This document shows positions 24,088 to 35,942 of a DNA stretch of 64,000 bases, piece after piece. Both the position numbers and the translations under genes were made by a program. The DNA is from Arsenicibacter rosenii (GTDB taxonomy: Bacteria; Bacteroidota; Bacteroidia; Cytophagales; Spirosomataceae). The stretch is from NCBI RefSeq assembly GCF_001870735.1, contig NZ_MORL01000021.1, positions 37,332-101,331 of the forward strand. The letters are read 5' to 3'. The notes beneath the pieces are model-generated. The model was not told the origin of the DNA and did not search any database. It saw only the letters and a program-made list of their open reading frames with translations. Numbering within the stretch: the first letter of the stretch is position 1; each line of letters opens with the position of its first letter.

Positions 24088-25251
24088 CTATGGCCTGACC
24101 CGCACAAACGGACTTTCCGGATTGCCGGTCCACCGGTAAAGCCAGGCGGTACTTTCCTGTTTGCCGTCGGCTGTTTTGCGGTTGTGCGAAATATAAAACA
24201 ACCCGTTGCCGAGAGGACATAGCCCGGTGGCGCCCCACTTGAAATGCCAGCCCCGCACCCCGCTTGCGGGATCTGTTAACCCTTGGTCGGTTAGTGACAG
24301 GGTTTCTGCCGTAGTAGGCTGGTTATCAACAAAGATAGATTGTTTTGCCGGCTTTTTGTGGCCGTCGATCACAAACAGACTATAGTTTGGAAACCCCTTT
24401 TTGCTACCCGGATAAACGGCGGCGAGCAGATTGCCCGACACTGAATCGTAAGCCAGATTCTGGATACCATAGCTGGTATTTCCCGTCCGGACAAAATATT
24501 TCCCGGCTGGTGCTGCCGGACCCGACCGGTGCAGACTATCCTGGGTGAGGGTCCGGGCAAAGCGGTTCCAGTTGCTTGTATCGTATAGAAGCAGTACCTG
24601 ATGGTCGTTGTCGGTGCGGCTGGTGTCGCCGTAAATGCCGTATGCCACATACAGATACTGCCGGCCGGTTCGCCGGTTACCGGGCTTTGGCGCGAAGGCC
24701 ACGCCGTCGATGCCCGAACAGCCAAAGCGATGCGCTGCTGTTTTTGGGCCGAGGTCTACGCTGGCCTCATAATCACTGACGACCTCGCGGAGGTACACCG
24801 TCCGGACAATATCGTCTTTGTCGGCGTTCATACCGGGTTTTGTGATCCGGTTGCCATCGATGATCGCTATGTAGAAGCCTGATCCTGAACGGCCCTCGCC
24901 AACCCCCATGGTCTTCCGGATGCCTCTGCCAATAGCATCGTTCTTGTATTCCAGCGACCCGTAAATTTTCCCGTCTTCCGGATTGATGGCCAGATCGCCG
25001 AGGTGGCCGACGAGGCCGGTTACGCTGCCCAGCAACCGGCCGTCGAGTGTCATTTTAATCAATTGATTGGTAAACGAGAAGTAAATGACTCCTTGCTTAT
25101 GATCTACGGCAATGCCCTGCACATGCAACGTTCCTTGTTTGCCGGAGTAAACGGAGTCTGGCCAGCTGGTTGGCTGATGTTGTGCAAACAGTCGCTGTGT
25201 GTTGATAATCAGTAAGGTAAATATGAAAAGAAAAGTAAGGTGACGGTGCAT
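24088..25251 (-). CDS. Secreted beta-propeller-like protein, unknown function
   Basis: A 387-residue protein with a signal peptide (HLTFLFIFTLLIINTQRLFAQ). Repeated blade-like segments (GIAVDHKQGVIYFSFTNQLIKMTLDGRLLGSVTGL; LAINPEDGKIYGSLEYK; LAYDSVSGNLLAAVYPGS) suggest a six- or seven-bladed propeller of the SMP-30/NHL or teneurin-like kind. No catalytic residues can be assigned. It lies 13 bases downstream of a methyltransferase gene, so the two are probably co-transcribed, but this does not clarify its role. Confidence 0.8.
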   Translation of the reverse strand: MHRHLTFLFIFTLLIINTQRLFAQHQPTSWPDSVYSGKQGTLHVQGIAVDHKQGVIYFSFTNQLIKMTLDGRLLGSVTGLVGHLGDLAINPEDGKIYGSLEYKNDAIGRGIRKTMGVGEGRSGSGFYIAIIDGNRITKPGMNADKDDIVRTVYLREVVSDYEASVDLGPKTAAHRFGCSGIDGVAFAPKPGNRRTGRQYLYVAYGIYGDTSRTDNDHQVLLLYDTSNWNRFARTLTQDSLHRSGPAAPAGKYFVRTGNTSYGIQNLAYDSVSGNLLAAVYPGSKKGFPNYSLFVIDGHKKPAKQSIFVDNQPTTAETLSLTDQGLTDPASGVRGWHFKWGATGLCPLGNGLFYISHNRKTADGKQESTAWLYRWTGNPESPFVRVRP

Positions 25252-25264
25252 AGCTGAGGCTACA

Positions 25265-25978
25265 TTATTCCCGTTTCACCGCGCGGATGCACAGAAAGGC
25301 CGGAAAATGGTTGAGTTCATGAAAATGTTTTGGGTCCAGTTTTTCAAATTCGGGCACGGGCCTGGGTTCGACCAGCTGATCGATGTAAAAGCCGTTATTG
25401 GTCAGCGGGGTAATGCACTCGCCCAGCGGCCGCCGGTAACTGTTCACCTCAACCGGTTGCCCGAACCCTTTCCAGACACACCTCACATGTTCGACATCAA
25501 AATAGGCGCTGGAGTTGAAATAGTTGTATTCAAAAAACGGATGTTCAATCGAAATTACCAGTATACCGCCGGGCCTCAACACCCGCCGGAACTCCTGTAT
25601 GGTCAGTGTCCAGTCCGGAAGGTAGTGGAGGGCCAGTGCACACAATACAATATCGAACGACGCATCGGCAAACATCGTAAACGGTGTAGCCAGGTTATGA
25701 ACAAAGAATGAGCCTCTGGCCGGATTCCGCTCCTGCGCCAGTTTAATCATCGTCGGGCTGAGGTCGAAGCCGGTGACGGCGGCCCCGCGATCCAGCAGAA
25801 TTTCGGCGTATTTGCCCGGTCCGCAGGCGGCATCCAGTATTACTTTACCGGCTACATCCGGCAGCAAGGCCAGCGTGTTGGGCCGGTCATAGTACGCGTT
25901 GTGGGGTTTGTGGTCAATGAGCTGGTTGTACCGTTCAGCCATCTGCTCATAGGCCGACAGAATTTTGTCTGTAATCAT
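25265..25978 (-). CDS. Class I SAM-dependent methyltransferase
   Basis: A 237-residue soluble methyltransferase. The SAM-binding motif I is VILDAACGPGKYAEILL (residues ~43-59), then VTGFDLS, with the motif II-like FDIVLCALALHYL and the typical LRRVLRPGG-like text (FRRVLRPGGILVISIEHP) near 145. The central part matches Methyltransf_11/25 proteins acting on small molecules. The C-terminal region determines the substrate and is not recognised. It heads a two- or three-gene minus-strand unit with the propeller-like gene. Confidence 0.94.
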   Translation of the reverse strand: MITDKILSAYEQMAERYNQLIDHKPHNAYYDRPNTLALLPDVAGKVILDAACGPGKYAEILLDRGAAVTGFDLSPTMIKLAQERNPARGSFFVHNLATPFTMFADASFDIVLCALALHYLPDWTLTIQEFRRVLRPGGILVISIEHPFFEYNYFNSSAYFDVEHVRCVWKGFGQPVEVNSYRRPLGECITPLTNNGFYIDQLVEPRPVPEFEKLDPKHFHELNHFPAFLCIRAVKRE

Positions 25979-28561
<2,583 letters not shown>

Positions 28562-28580
28562 TGAGATAGCTACTGGCAGT

Positions 28581-28613
28581 AATAGGTGGCCTGTTTCGGG
28601 CCACCTATTTTTT
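28581..28613. terminator. Intrinsic terminator after katG
   Basis: 11-bp stem AATAGGTGGCC (28581-28591) / GGCCACCTATT (28599-28609) with a 7-base loop and a T-run. It ends just before the stop of the convergent AraC gene and may work in both directions. Confidence 0.92.
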
Positions 28614-29473
28614 TATGCTTTTCCGCCGGGGGTAGTACCATATTGGAGTTTATAGGCTTTAATAAAGTGTGAAACGCTTTCATAGCCAATTTCCATACTA
28701 ACTTCCGATACGTTTTTTTCGGTGTTCCGAAGCAGAAAATGGGCATGTTCCAGCCGCTTGCTCCGGATCCAGTGGCCGGGTGAGGTATGAAAATGTGCCT
28801 CAAAATCGCGCTTAAAGGCCGACAGGCTGCGCCCCGATAACCGCGCGAGTTCGTTCATGGAGAGGGGTTTCAGCAGGTAGGTATTCATCAGATAGTCCAG
28901 ATCGGTTTTCTGGCCCTGGTAGATGCTCATCAGCAGCGAACTGAGCTTGCCCGAGGTATCAAGCTGAAGCAAATGCAGCAACAGCTCCTGAAATTTCAGC
29001 CGGAGTAAGTCATTCAGATAGATGGATTCCGCGCCGAAATAAGGCAGCAGCGACTGAATAAACGTTGAAAACCCGGGCGATGCAAAGAGCTCCAGGATGG
29101 GGTCGGCAGAGGCAGCGCCTGGATCGGCCGTCGGCCGGACAGCGCGGAAAATGTCGAGGTGCTGGCTCACAAATTCCTTCAGCAGCTTTTCCGGAAAGAA
29201 AAACACCAGGCTCTTATAATTGGCATCCAGCGACTCGTTCATCGAATAACACCCCCGCTGGAAAAACAGAATATTCCCTTTAGTGACGTGCAGATCCTGC
29301 GTTGGCGAGACGAATTTTTTTTCGCCTTCCAGCACAAAAATTACCGCATGCTCTTCAAAAAAAACTTCATTCCGTTCCGGATACACGTCGCTTCTGTACG
29401 CCACAAAAGTCATGTCCTGAATTTGCAGCGACTGAAATGTTTCCGGATTGATGGATGACGGTACACGAAGCAT
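28613..29473 (-). CDS. AraC-family transcriptional regulator
   Basis: A 286-residue regulator. Residues ~20-90 form a cupin-like sensor (VFFEEHAVIFVLEGEKKFVSPTQDLHVTKGNILFFQRG) and the C-terminal ~100 residues hold two helix-turn-helix units (MNELARLSGRSLSAFKRDFEAHFHTSPGHWIRSKRLEHAHFLL; VSEVSMEIGYESVSHFIKAYKLQYGTTP). This class includes ExsA-like and exopolysaccharide or stress regulators. It converges with katG but there is no evidence that it regulates it. The gene stands alone, 30 bases downstream of nothing but the mutB end. Confidence 0.94.
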   Translation of the reverse strand: MLRVPSSINPETFQSLQIQDMTFVAYRSDVYPERNEVFFEEHAVIFVLEGEKKFVSPTQDLHVTKGNILFFQRGCYSMNESLDANYKSLVFFFPEKLLKEFVSQHLDIFRAVRPTADPGAASADPILELFASPGFSTFIQSLLPYFGAESIYLNDLLRLKFQELLLHLLQLDTSGKLSSLLMSIYQGQKTDLDYLMNTYLLKPLSMNELARLSGRSLSAFKRDFEAHFHTSPGHWIRSKRLEHAHFLLRNTEKNVSEVSMEIGYESVSHFIKAYKLQYGTTPGGKA

Positions 29474-29503
29474 AAAGTATCAAAGCTGAAAAATCAGTCT
29501 GTT

Positions 29504-31702
29504 CTACAGGAGCTCCTGTAAAATTTTCTGGGCGGCCACGGAAATAACCGTGCCGGGGCCGAATACGCCTTTCACACCGGCGTCATACAGAAAGGCATAA
29601 TCCTGGGCCGGAATTACCCCGCCGGCAATGACCATGATATCGTCGCGGCCGATTTTCCGGAGTTCGCCGATCAACTGCGGCACGAGTGTTTTGTGCCCGG
29701 CTGCCAGACTCGAAACACCGACGATGTGTACGTCGTTTTCGGCGGCCTGCCGCGCTACCTCGTCCGGCGTCTGGAACAGCGGCCCCATATCGACGTCGAA
29801 ACCCAGATCGGCAAAGCTGGTCGCAATCACTTTGGCACCACGGTCGTGACCGTCCTGACCCATTTTGGCGATCAGAATCCGTGGGCGTCGACCTTCCTGT
29901 TCGGCAAACTGATCCGTCAGCTGGCGGGCAATGCGGAAGTTTTCGTCGTCGGATACCTCGGCCGAATAAATGCCCGAAACGGCGCGGATGGTGGCCTTGT
30001 GGCGGCCAAAAGCTTTTTCCATAGCGTCAGAAATTTCGCCCAGCGTGGCCCGTTGCCGTGCGGCTTCGATGGCCAGGGCAAGTAAGTTGGTTTCGCGGGC
30101 GGTAGCGGATGCGAATTGCCAATCCGCGGTTAGGTTGGGTTCGGATTGCAAATCCGAACCCGCATTGTCCGGACCAGCGAAGGCCGCTTCGGTGATGGCG
30201 TTCAGGGCCCGGGCTACTTTTTCCGGATCGCGGCTTGCCTTAATGGCCGTAAGCCGCTGAATCTGGGACTCCCGAACCGCCTGGTTATCCACTTCAAGCA
30301 GGTCAATTTCCTTTTCGGATTCCGGTTTGTAGCGGTTTACGCCGACAATGATGTCTTTGCCCGAATCAATGCGGGCCTGCTTACGGGCCGCGGCTTCTTC
30401 GATGCGGAGCTTCGGCAGACCGGTTTCAATGGCCTTCGTCATGCCGCCAAGCGCTTCTACTTCCTCAATCAGCGCCCAGGCCTTTTCCACCAGCTCCTGC
30501 GTCAGCGCTTCGACGTAATACGATCCGCCCCAGGGATCAACGGCGCGGGTAATGTCGGTCTCGTGCTGGATGTATAACTGGGTATTACGGGCGATCCGGG
30601 CCGAAAAATCGGTTGGCAGCGCAATGGCTTCGTCGAGCGAGTTGGTGTGCAGCGACTGCGTGTGTCCCAACGCAGCGGCCATGGCTTCAATGGCCGTCCG
30701 GGTTACGTTGTTGAACGGATCCTGCTCGGTCAGGCTGTAACCCGAGGTCTGGCTATGAGTCCGCAACGCCAGCGACTTCGCATTTTTCGGATCAAACTGC
30801 TTCACGATTTTGGCCCACAAGAGCCGGCCCGCCCGCATTTTGGCAATCTCCATGAAGTGGTTCATCCCGATTCCCCAGAAAAAGGAAAGCCGTGGGGCAA
30901 AATCGTCGATGGCCATGCCTGCCCGAATGCCCGTGCGGATGTATTCGAGACCGTCGGCAAGCGTGTAAGCCAGCTCGATATGGGCGGGAGCCCCCGCTTC
31001 GTGCATGTGGTAGCCGCTGATACTGATCGAATTAAACTTCGGCATATGGCGGCTGGTAAAGGCAAAAATATCACCGATAATCCGCATCGACGGTGCGGGC
31101 GGATAGATGTAGGTATTCCGCACCATGAACTCTTTGAGAATATCGTTCTGGATGGTTCCCGACAGCTTTTCCGGTGCTACCCCCTGCTCTTCGGCCGCAA
31201 CGATGTAAAAGGCCATAACCGGAATAACCGCTCCATTCATGGTCATCGATACCGACATCTGGTCGAGCGGGATCTGATCGAACAGGGTTTTCATGTCCTC
31301 AACCGAATCGATGGCCACCCCGGCTTTGCCGACATCCCCGACCACGCGCGGGTGGTCAGAATCGTAGCCACGGTGGGTTGCCAGGTCAAAGGCTACCGAA
31401 AGGCCCTTCTGTCCTGCGGCGAGGTTCCGGCGATAAAACGCGTTGGAGGCCTCGGCGGTCGAAAAACCCGCATACTGGCGCACTGTCCACGGTTGCCGGA
31501 CATACATCGAGCTGTAAGGCCCGCGCAGAAACGGGGGAATACCGGCCGCATAGTGCAGGTGTTCGGCACCGGCAATATCGGCAGCCGTAAACCGGGGTTT
31601 CAGTTTAATGCCTTCGGCGGTTGTAAAGGGCTTCGGTGCCGGTTGCGGGGCGGTTTCGGGTTGTGTATACGCCGCCGATACAGTTGAAAAATCAGGTTTC
31701 AT
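29504..31702 (-). CDS. mutB: Methylmalonyl-CoA mutase large (alpha) subunit
   Basis: A 732-residue adenosylcobalamin enzyme converting succinyl-CoA and (R)-methylmalonyl-CoA. The TIM-barrel region (residues ~60-480) carries the Gly- and Asp-rich family blocks such as [22 protein letters not shown]; the C-terminal B12 domain has the cobalt ligand motif DGHDRGAKV (~612), [10 protein letters not shown] and a final [11 protein letters not shown]. Residues ~508-538 are an extra insertion encoded by a palindromic element (30089-30181), absent in the usual EAAxxGEGNLLALA text here. It starts 24 bases after mutA and forms an operon with it. Confidence 0.98.
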   Translation of the reverse strand: MKPDFSTVSAAYTQPETAPQPAPKPFTTAEGIKLKPRFTAADIAGAEHLHYAAGIPPFLRGPYSSMYVRQPWTVRQYAGFSTAEASNAFYRRNLAAGQKGLSVAFDLATHRGYDSDHPRVVGDVGKAGVAIDSVEDMKTLFDQIPLDQMSVSMTMNGAVIPVMAFYIVAAEEQGVAPEKLSGTIQNDILKEFMVRNTYIYPPAPSMRIIGDIFAFTSRHMPKFNSISISGYHMHEAGAPAHIELAYTLADGLEYIRTGIRAGMAIDDFAPRLSFFWGIGMNHFMEIAKMRAGRLLWAKIVKQFDPKNAKSLALRTHSQTSGYSLTEQDPFNNVTRTAIEAMAAALGHTQSLHTNSLDEAIALPTDFSARIARNTQLYIQHETDITRAVDPWGGSYYVEALTQELVEKAWALIEEVEALGGMTKAIETGLPKLRIEEAAARKQARIDSGKDIIVGVNRYKPESEKEIDLLEVDNQAVRESQIQRLTAIKASRDPEKVARALNAITEAAFAGPDNAGSDLQSEPNLTADWQFASATARETNLLALAIEAARQRATLGEISDAMEKAFGRHKATIRAVSGIYSAEVSDDENFRIARQLTDQFAEQEGRRPRILIAKMGQDGHDRGAKVIATSFADLGFDVDMGPLFQTPDEVARQAAENDVHIVGVSSLAAGHKTLVPQLIGELRKIGRDDIMVIAGGVIPAQDYAFLYDAGVKGVFGPGTVISVAAQKILQELL
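30089..30181. repeat. In-frame palindromic insertion inside mutB
   Basis: A 93-base segment holding a perfect palindrome (11-bp arms GGGTTCGGATT and AATCCGAACCC around GCA, 30137-30161) and a weaker one (CGGAT..ATCCG, about 30107-30127). It is a multiple of three and reads as ~31 codons in the linker before the conserved [11 protein letters not shown] helix. Non-coding, REP-like character is inferred from the palindromes. Confidence 0.75.
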
Positions 31703-31726
31703 GGGTTTTATCGTTTGCGGGTAACA

Positions 31727-33088
31727 TTATTTTTCGAAAGCAGCCGCCAGCCGGCGATCGGGGATAAGGGCATTCGGGAAGGCGGGCGGTGGCGGAGCGG
31801 GCAATGCGCCTTCGTCATACCGGAATTTATTTACGCCGACCATGATTTTCCCTTCGTTCAGCTCGGCCACCCGGGCGTCGTATGATGCCTGAAGTTGCTC
31901 TTGTATATAGCCATTGGCGACACCGGCCAGCAGACCGCCCTGCTGCTCCGTTGCCATAAAAAGTGCCCATGCCGACTGCACCAGAGCGTCGGTAGCCTGC
32001 TCGATATAGTAGGCCCCGGCCGATGGGTCGGCGACCTTATCGAGGTGGGCCTCTTCTTTCAGCAAAACGGATACATTACGGGCAATCCGCTCCGAAAAAG
32101 CGTCAGGGGCCTGATAAACAGTGTCATACGGATGTACGGTCAGCAGGTCGGCGCCGCCCATGACGGCCGACATGGCTTCGGTGGTGGCTCGCAGCAGGTT
32201 AGTATACGGCGTCACGGCGGCATCATAAAACGTGGATGTCTGTACGTGAATGAAGGCTGGCGGGGCGGCCATGCCGTACGCGCTGACGAATCGCTGCCAC
32301 AACACCCGCAGGGCCCTCAGCCTGGCGATCCCGGAAAAATAACTGGTACCGACCGAAACCGACAGTACTGTTTTTTCAAATACCTGCCCGATTGACAGAC
32401 CGGCCTCTGTCAGCAAGTCGCATGTGTCGGCGAGCGACGAGAGGAGAAACGCCAGTTCCTGCGTGGCATTGGCACCGGCATTATGAAAGACATGACTACT
32501 GGCGCAGATTGTCCGGAACTGAGGCGAATCGCTGGTTAGTAAGCTGGCCTCAGTCAGGGCACGGGCGGTTGCGGCTGCCGGAATTTCGCCGGTTTGCAGG
32601 TAAACCGCTACCGGATCAATCAGCAGACCGCCTTTGAGCTGATAGGGGGCAATCTGGCGCAGAGCCGGCAGGAAAGCCGGGGTAAGGGCACGGAAATAGA
32701 CCGGTGTGTCACTTAGTTTGATGCCCTGGAGTAAGCGGCTTACGCTGGCGGCCGATAACGGAGTAAATGCCGGCAGAGTAAACAAAATTGCGTCGGCTCC
32801 CTTGTCCAGCGCCTCCCTTGCCTGCTGGCTGGCGGCCGGTATATCGGCGGAAGGAGTAATTTCCGGCGTGTTCAGCCAGCCGGGCAACTGCTTTTGCGCA
32901 GCCTGAATTGCCGAAACGGTTTGCGGGCTGACATCTTCTGCCGTGTAATACGGTTCGAGCACAAATCCTTCCGGTGTCTGCCACCGCAAACCCTCGTACC
33001 CATTTGGATCTTTTAAATCTTTCTGCACCTGCCGGAGCCAGTCTTGTCTGGAGGCCGGCGCAAAGATGTCGGCGAATAAGGACGTCAT
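31727..33088 (-). CDS. mutA: Methylmalonyl-CoA mutase small (beta) subunit
   Basis: A 453-residue homologue of the mutase TIM-barrel without a B12 domain, so it is the structural small subunit; its start FADIFAPASRQDWLRQVQKDLKD and the WQTPEGFVLEPYYTAED block match the family. Compared with the ~600-residue small subunit of Propionibacterium it lacks the C-terminal Rossmann part, as in other Bacteroidota. The catalytic work is in MutB. It is the first gene of the operon, divergent from dnaA. No meaB gene or cobalamin riboswitch is visible nearby. Confidence 0.94.
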   Translation of the reverse strand: MTSLFADIFAPASRQDWLRQVQKDLKDPNGYEGLRWQTPEGFVLEPYYTAEDVSPQTVSAIQAAQKQLPGWLNTPEITPSADIPAASQQAREALDKGADAILFTLPAFTPLSAASVSRLLQGIKLSDTPVYFRALTPAFLPALRQIAPYQLKGGLLIDPVAVYLQTGEIPAAATARALTEASLLTSDSPQFRTICASSHVFHNAGANATQELAFLLSSLADTCDLLTEAGLSIGQVFEKTVLSVSVGTSYFSGIARLRALRVLWQRFVSAYGMAAPPAFIHVQTSTFYDAAVTPYTNLLRATTEAMSAVMGGADLLTVHPYDTVYQAPDAFSERIARNVSVLLKEEAHLDKVADPSAGAYYIEQATDALVQSAWALFMATEQQGGLLAGVANGYIQEQLQASYDARVAELNEGKIMVGVNKFRYDEGALPAPPPPAFPNALIPDRRLAAAFEK

Positions 33089-33433
33089 AGAAGTGTCAGT
33101 ACGCTAAATTTCCGGTAAAGGTAAATTTTCTGCCAGCTTGCTGAAAATAGATTTTGCTAAATATATATAGCTATTGTCGTTGTACAATTCCAGGCTCTTA
33201 TCTGATTAATTTGTTAACCCGCCGGATTCCGCTTATTTTTATTGTCGGAGAGCGCTGCAGGGAGACTAATAAGTGACTTTTTTTTCTACTTTTGTCTCCC
33301 ATTTTTAAAGAGCCACCGGCAAGTAATAACCCGGAATAGTAATTTTTGATGGTTGAACAGGGATGTTTTCGTAACTTAGGCATGGAAACGATTTGCTCAG
33401 TAAAACTACTATTCTAACAATATCTGATTAACT
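33089..33433. promoter_or_regulatory. Divergent region between mutA and dnaA
   Basis: 345 bases, AT-rich, with TACTTTTG at 33287-33294 as an exact -7 match toward dnaA (leader ~130 bases). I looked for DnaA boxes (TTATCCACA-like) and found no cluster. No promoter element was recognised toward mutA. Confidence 0.45.
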
Positions 33434-34867
33434 GTGAATGTAGCTGTTCAACCTGGTATGCAGCGAGAAGTAACGACGGTATGGAGCCGATGTCTGCAAG
33501 TCATCCGGGAGAACGTACCCGAGCAAAGCTTTAAGACGTGGTTTGAGCCGATAGTTCCACTCAGACTGTCCGGCACTGTATTAACAATTCAGGTCCCCAG
33601 CCAATTTTTCTACGAATGGCTGGAGGAGAACTTCGTACACATTCTTCGCAAAGCACTCGATTTCGGGATCGGCCGGGACGGACAGCTGGAGTACTCAATC
33701 ATCGTTGATAACGGAAACGAAAAAAATCGTCCGCTTACGGTGAATGTACCCACCACGCGGTCGCCGCAAACGGCTAAGCCTGACAACGTTAATCCGGATA
33801 TTCTGAAGAGCCCTTTTCAGCTCAAAGACCTCGATTCTCTGTCGCTGGACTCGTATCTGAACCCCAGCTATACATTTGATAATTACGTAGAAGGTGACTG
33901 TAACCGCCTGGCCCGTAACGCTGGCTATGCGGTAGCCACCCGCCCGGGTGTTACGGCGTTTAACCCGCTGATGATTTACGGCGGGGTAGGGTTGGGGAAA
34001 ACACACCTCGTGCAGGCCATCGGCAATACCATCAAAAACACGAGTCAGGATAAGTTTGTCCTGTATGTGACCTCTGAGAAGTTTACCAACCAGTTCCTGA
34101 ACGCGATCAAAACCGATACCCTGCGCGATTTTAACCAGTTCTATATGCAGGTGGATGTGCTGGTGATTGATGACGTACAGTTTCTTCAGAAAAAGGAAAA
34201 AACGCAGGAAATTTTCTTCCATATTTTCAACCACCTGCACCAGTCAGGTAAGCAGATTATCATGACCTCCGACCGGCCGCCGCGTGATCTCGCCGGGCTG
34301 GAAGATCGTCTGCTATCGCGTTTCAAATGGGGGTTAACGGCCGATTTGCAGACGCCGGATCTGGAGACGCGGATTGCCATTATCCAGAAAAAACTGATGG
34401 CAGAGGGCGTCTACATCGATAACAACGTCATTGAGTATCTGGCGCACAGCATCAACACCAACGTGCGGGAGCTGGAAGGGGTAATTGTGTCACTGATGGC
34501 GCAGGCTTCGCTGAACCGCCGCGAGATCGACCTCGAACTGGCCAAACAAACACTGCGGAATATCGTCATCGACTCCGATAAAGAGGTAACAATTGACGCT
34601 GTTCAGGAAATTGTCGCCGATCATTTTGGTATCACCGTTGCTGACCTGAAGTCGAAGAGCCGGAAACGCGAACTGGTTTATCCGCGTCAGATTGCCATGT
34701 ATCTGGCTAAGGAAAAAACCGAACTGGCCCTCAAATCAATCGGCTATCATTTCGGTGGCCGCGACCACAGTACGGTTATTCATGCTATCCAGACCGTTAA
34801 TGATCTGATGACCGAAAAGCCGGAAGCCCGCGAAACGGTTGAAAAACTAAAGGCATACTTCAAATAA
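33434..34867 (+). CDS. dnaA: Chromosomal replication initiator DnaA
   Basis: A 477-residue AAA+ ATPase that opens the replication origin. Domain I includes QSFKTWFEPIVPLRL; Walker A GGVGLGKT is at ~181, Walker B VLVIDDVQF at ~242, and the DNA-binding domain IV ends with the signature GGRDHSTVIHA at ~440. The start at 33434 is GTG; an in-frame ATG at 33458 gives MQREVTTVWSRCLQ, which equally suits Cytophagales DnaA. A short peptide with a low-complexity linker (residues ~90-110) separates domains I and III. The next gene begins 48 bases downstream. Confidence 0.98.
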   Translation: MNVAVQPGMQREVTTVWSRCLQVIRENVPEQSFKTWFEPIVPLRLSGTVLTIQVPSQFFYEWLEENFVHILRKALDFGIGRDGQLEYSIIVDNGNEKNRPLTVNVPTTRSPQTAKPDNVNPDILKSPFQLKDLDSLSLDSYLNPSYTFDNYVEGDCNRLARNAGYAVATRPGVTAFNPLMIYGGVGLGKTHLVQAIGNTIKNTSQDKFVLYVTSEKFTNQFLNAIKTDTLRDFNQFYMQVDVLVIDDVQFLQKKEKTQEIFFHIFNHLHQSGKQIIMTSDRPPRDLAGLEDRLLSRFKWGLTADLQTPDLETRIAIIQKKLMAEGVYIDNNVIEYLAHSINTNVRELEGVIVSLMAQASLNRREIDLELAKQTLRNIVIDSDKEVTIDAVQEIVADHFGITVADLKSKSRKRELVYPRQIAMYLAKEKTELALKSIGYHFGGRDHSTVIHAIQTVNDLMTEKPEARETVEKLKAYFK

Positions 34868-34915
34868 CTCCATTCGTTACAAACAGGCCGGGTTTCCGTC
34901 AGGAACCTAAACCTT

Positions 34916-35914
34916 TTGTCAACGGTGAATACGTCCCCGATTCAACTGATTAACCGCCCGTCGATTGATACATCGGCCTGGGATGCCTGCGTGGCGCGGT
35001 CGCCGAACCGGCTGGTCTATGGTCTGAGCTGGTACCTCGACGCGGTAACCCCGGCAAAGGGCTGGCGATGGGCTGGCCTGGTTATACCGGGATCAGACGG
35101 CAACTATGTGGCCGTGATGCCGGTGCCGCTCCGGCGGAAATACGGGCAGTGGGTGGTGCACCAGCCGCTATTTTGTCAGTTTCTGGACGTTTACAGCGAC
35201 GAGCCTTCGGTTGACATTGATGCGTTCTTCTCCTGTCTGTTACAGCATTTCCGGTATGGGTCTGTCCTGCATCTTGCCCGGATACCTGCCGGTTTATCGG
35301 GCACCGTTCAGCTACGTACTGCCTATACCGATGTACTTGCCTTACCGGCAGGTGATGAATTTTCCCAAACCCATTATTCGGCCGACCGGCGAAGGCAATT
35401 GCGCCGCGCGCAGCAGCAGGGCTGGCAACGGTGGCCGGCCACTGACCCAACGCTGATGATTCAGTGGTTTAAAAACTACCATGCACAGCAAATAGCCGGT
35501 GGCGTCGGGGATTGGGCGTATGACGTATTGCATGGGCTGACGCAGGCACTGCTCCGTCGTCGGTTGGCCACACTATATTATGTGTCAGACGTAGCATCAC
35601 AAAAAGCGCAGGCGGGAGCGTTAGTGGTGCAGGCGTTCGGGCGGATGATTTATCTGTTCAATGCCGCTACCCCCGCCGGTCGTGCCGGACAGGCACGGGC
35701 CTGGCTGCTGGACCGTATATTGCGGGAAACCCATCCGCCTGCTGTCTTTGACTTTGAGAGTCCGGAGGTGCCGGCTGTAGCTCGTTTTTATCAGGAATTC
35801 GGCGCTCACCCCGTACCTTATTACATCCTCCGCTGGAACCGGCTGACAAAAGTCGGGCAATGGGTGAGGCGGTTGGTTTTGATTATAATGAATAATGGAC
35901 AATGGCTAATGTAA
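34916..35914 (+). CDS. GNAT/FemAB-like acyltransferase-fold protein
   Basis: A 332-residue protein with the double GNAT-like pattern of FemAB-type proteins: an N-terminal RLVYGLSWYLDAVTPAKGW segment, a central HYSADRRRQLRRAQQQGW and the C-terminal GRMIYLFNAATPAGRAGQARAWLLDRILRE, where FemAB relatives bind acyl donors. No catalytic residue can be claimed. The start is TTG at 34916, with GTG at 34925 as the alternative. The last residues IIMNNGQWLM read an AATGAATAATGG spacer repeat, so the end may have been extended. It follows dnaA by 48 bases. Confidence 0.78.
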   Translation: MSTVNTSPIQLINRPSIDTSAWDACVARSPNRLVYGLSWYLDAVTPAKGWRWAGLVIPGSDGNYVAVMPVPLRRKYGQWVVHQPLFCQFLDVYSDEPSVDIDAFFSCLLQHFRYGSVLHLARIPAGLSGTVQLRTAYTDVLALPAGDEFSQTHYSADRRRQLRRAQQQGWQRWPATDPTLMIQWFKNYHAQQIAGGVGDWAYDVLHGLTQALLRRRLATLYYVSDVASQKAQAGALVVQAFGRMIYLFNAATPAGRAGQARAWLLDRILRETHPPAVFDFESPEVPAVARFYQEFGAHPVPYYILRWNRLTKVGQWVRRLVLIIMNNGQWLM

Positions 35915-35942
35915 AAGCAGCGCAGGCCCGTTCCCTTAATCA

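Noticed and set aside
33089..33433. A replication origin beside dnaA
   Set aside because: No cluster of DnaA boxes or AT-rich unwinding repeats was recognised; in Bacteroidota dnaA is not always at the origin. A GC-skew calculation over the genome would settle it.
33089..33433. A cobalamin riboswitch before mutA
   Set aside because: No conserved B12-box-like text or plausible fold was seen, and mutase genes use but do not make the cofactor.
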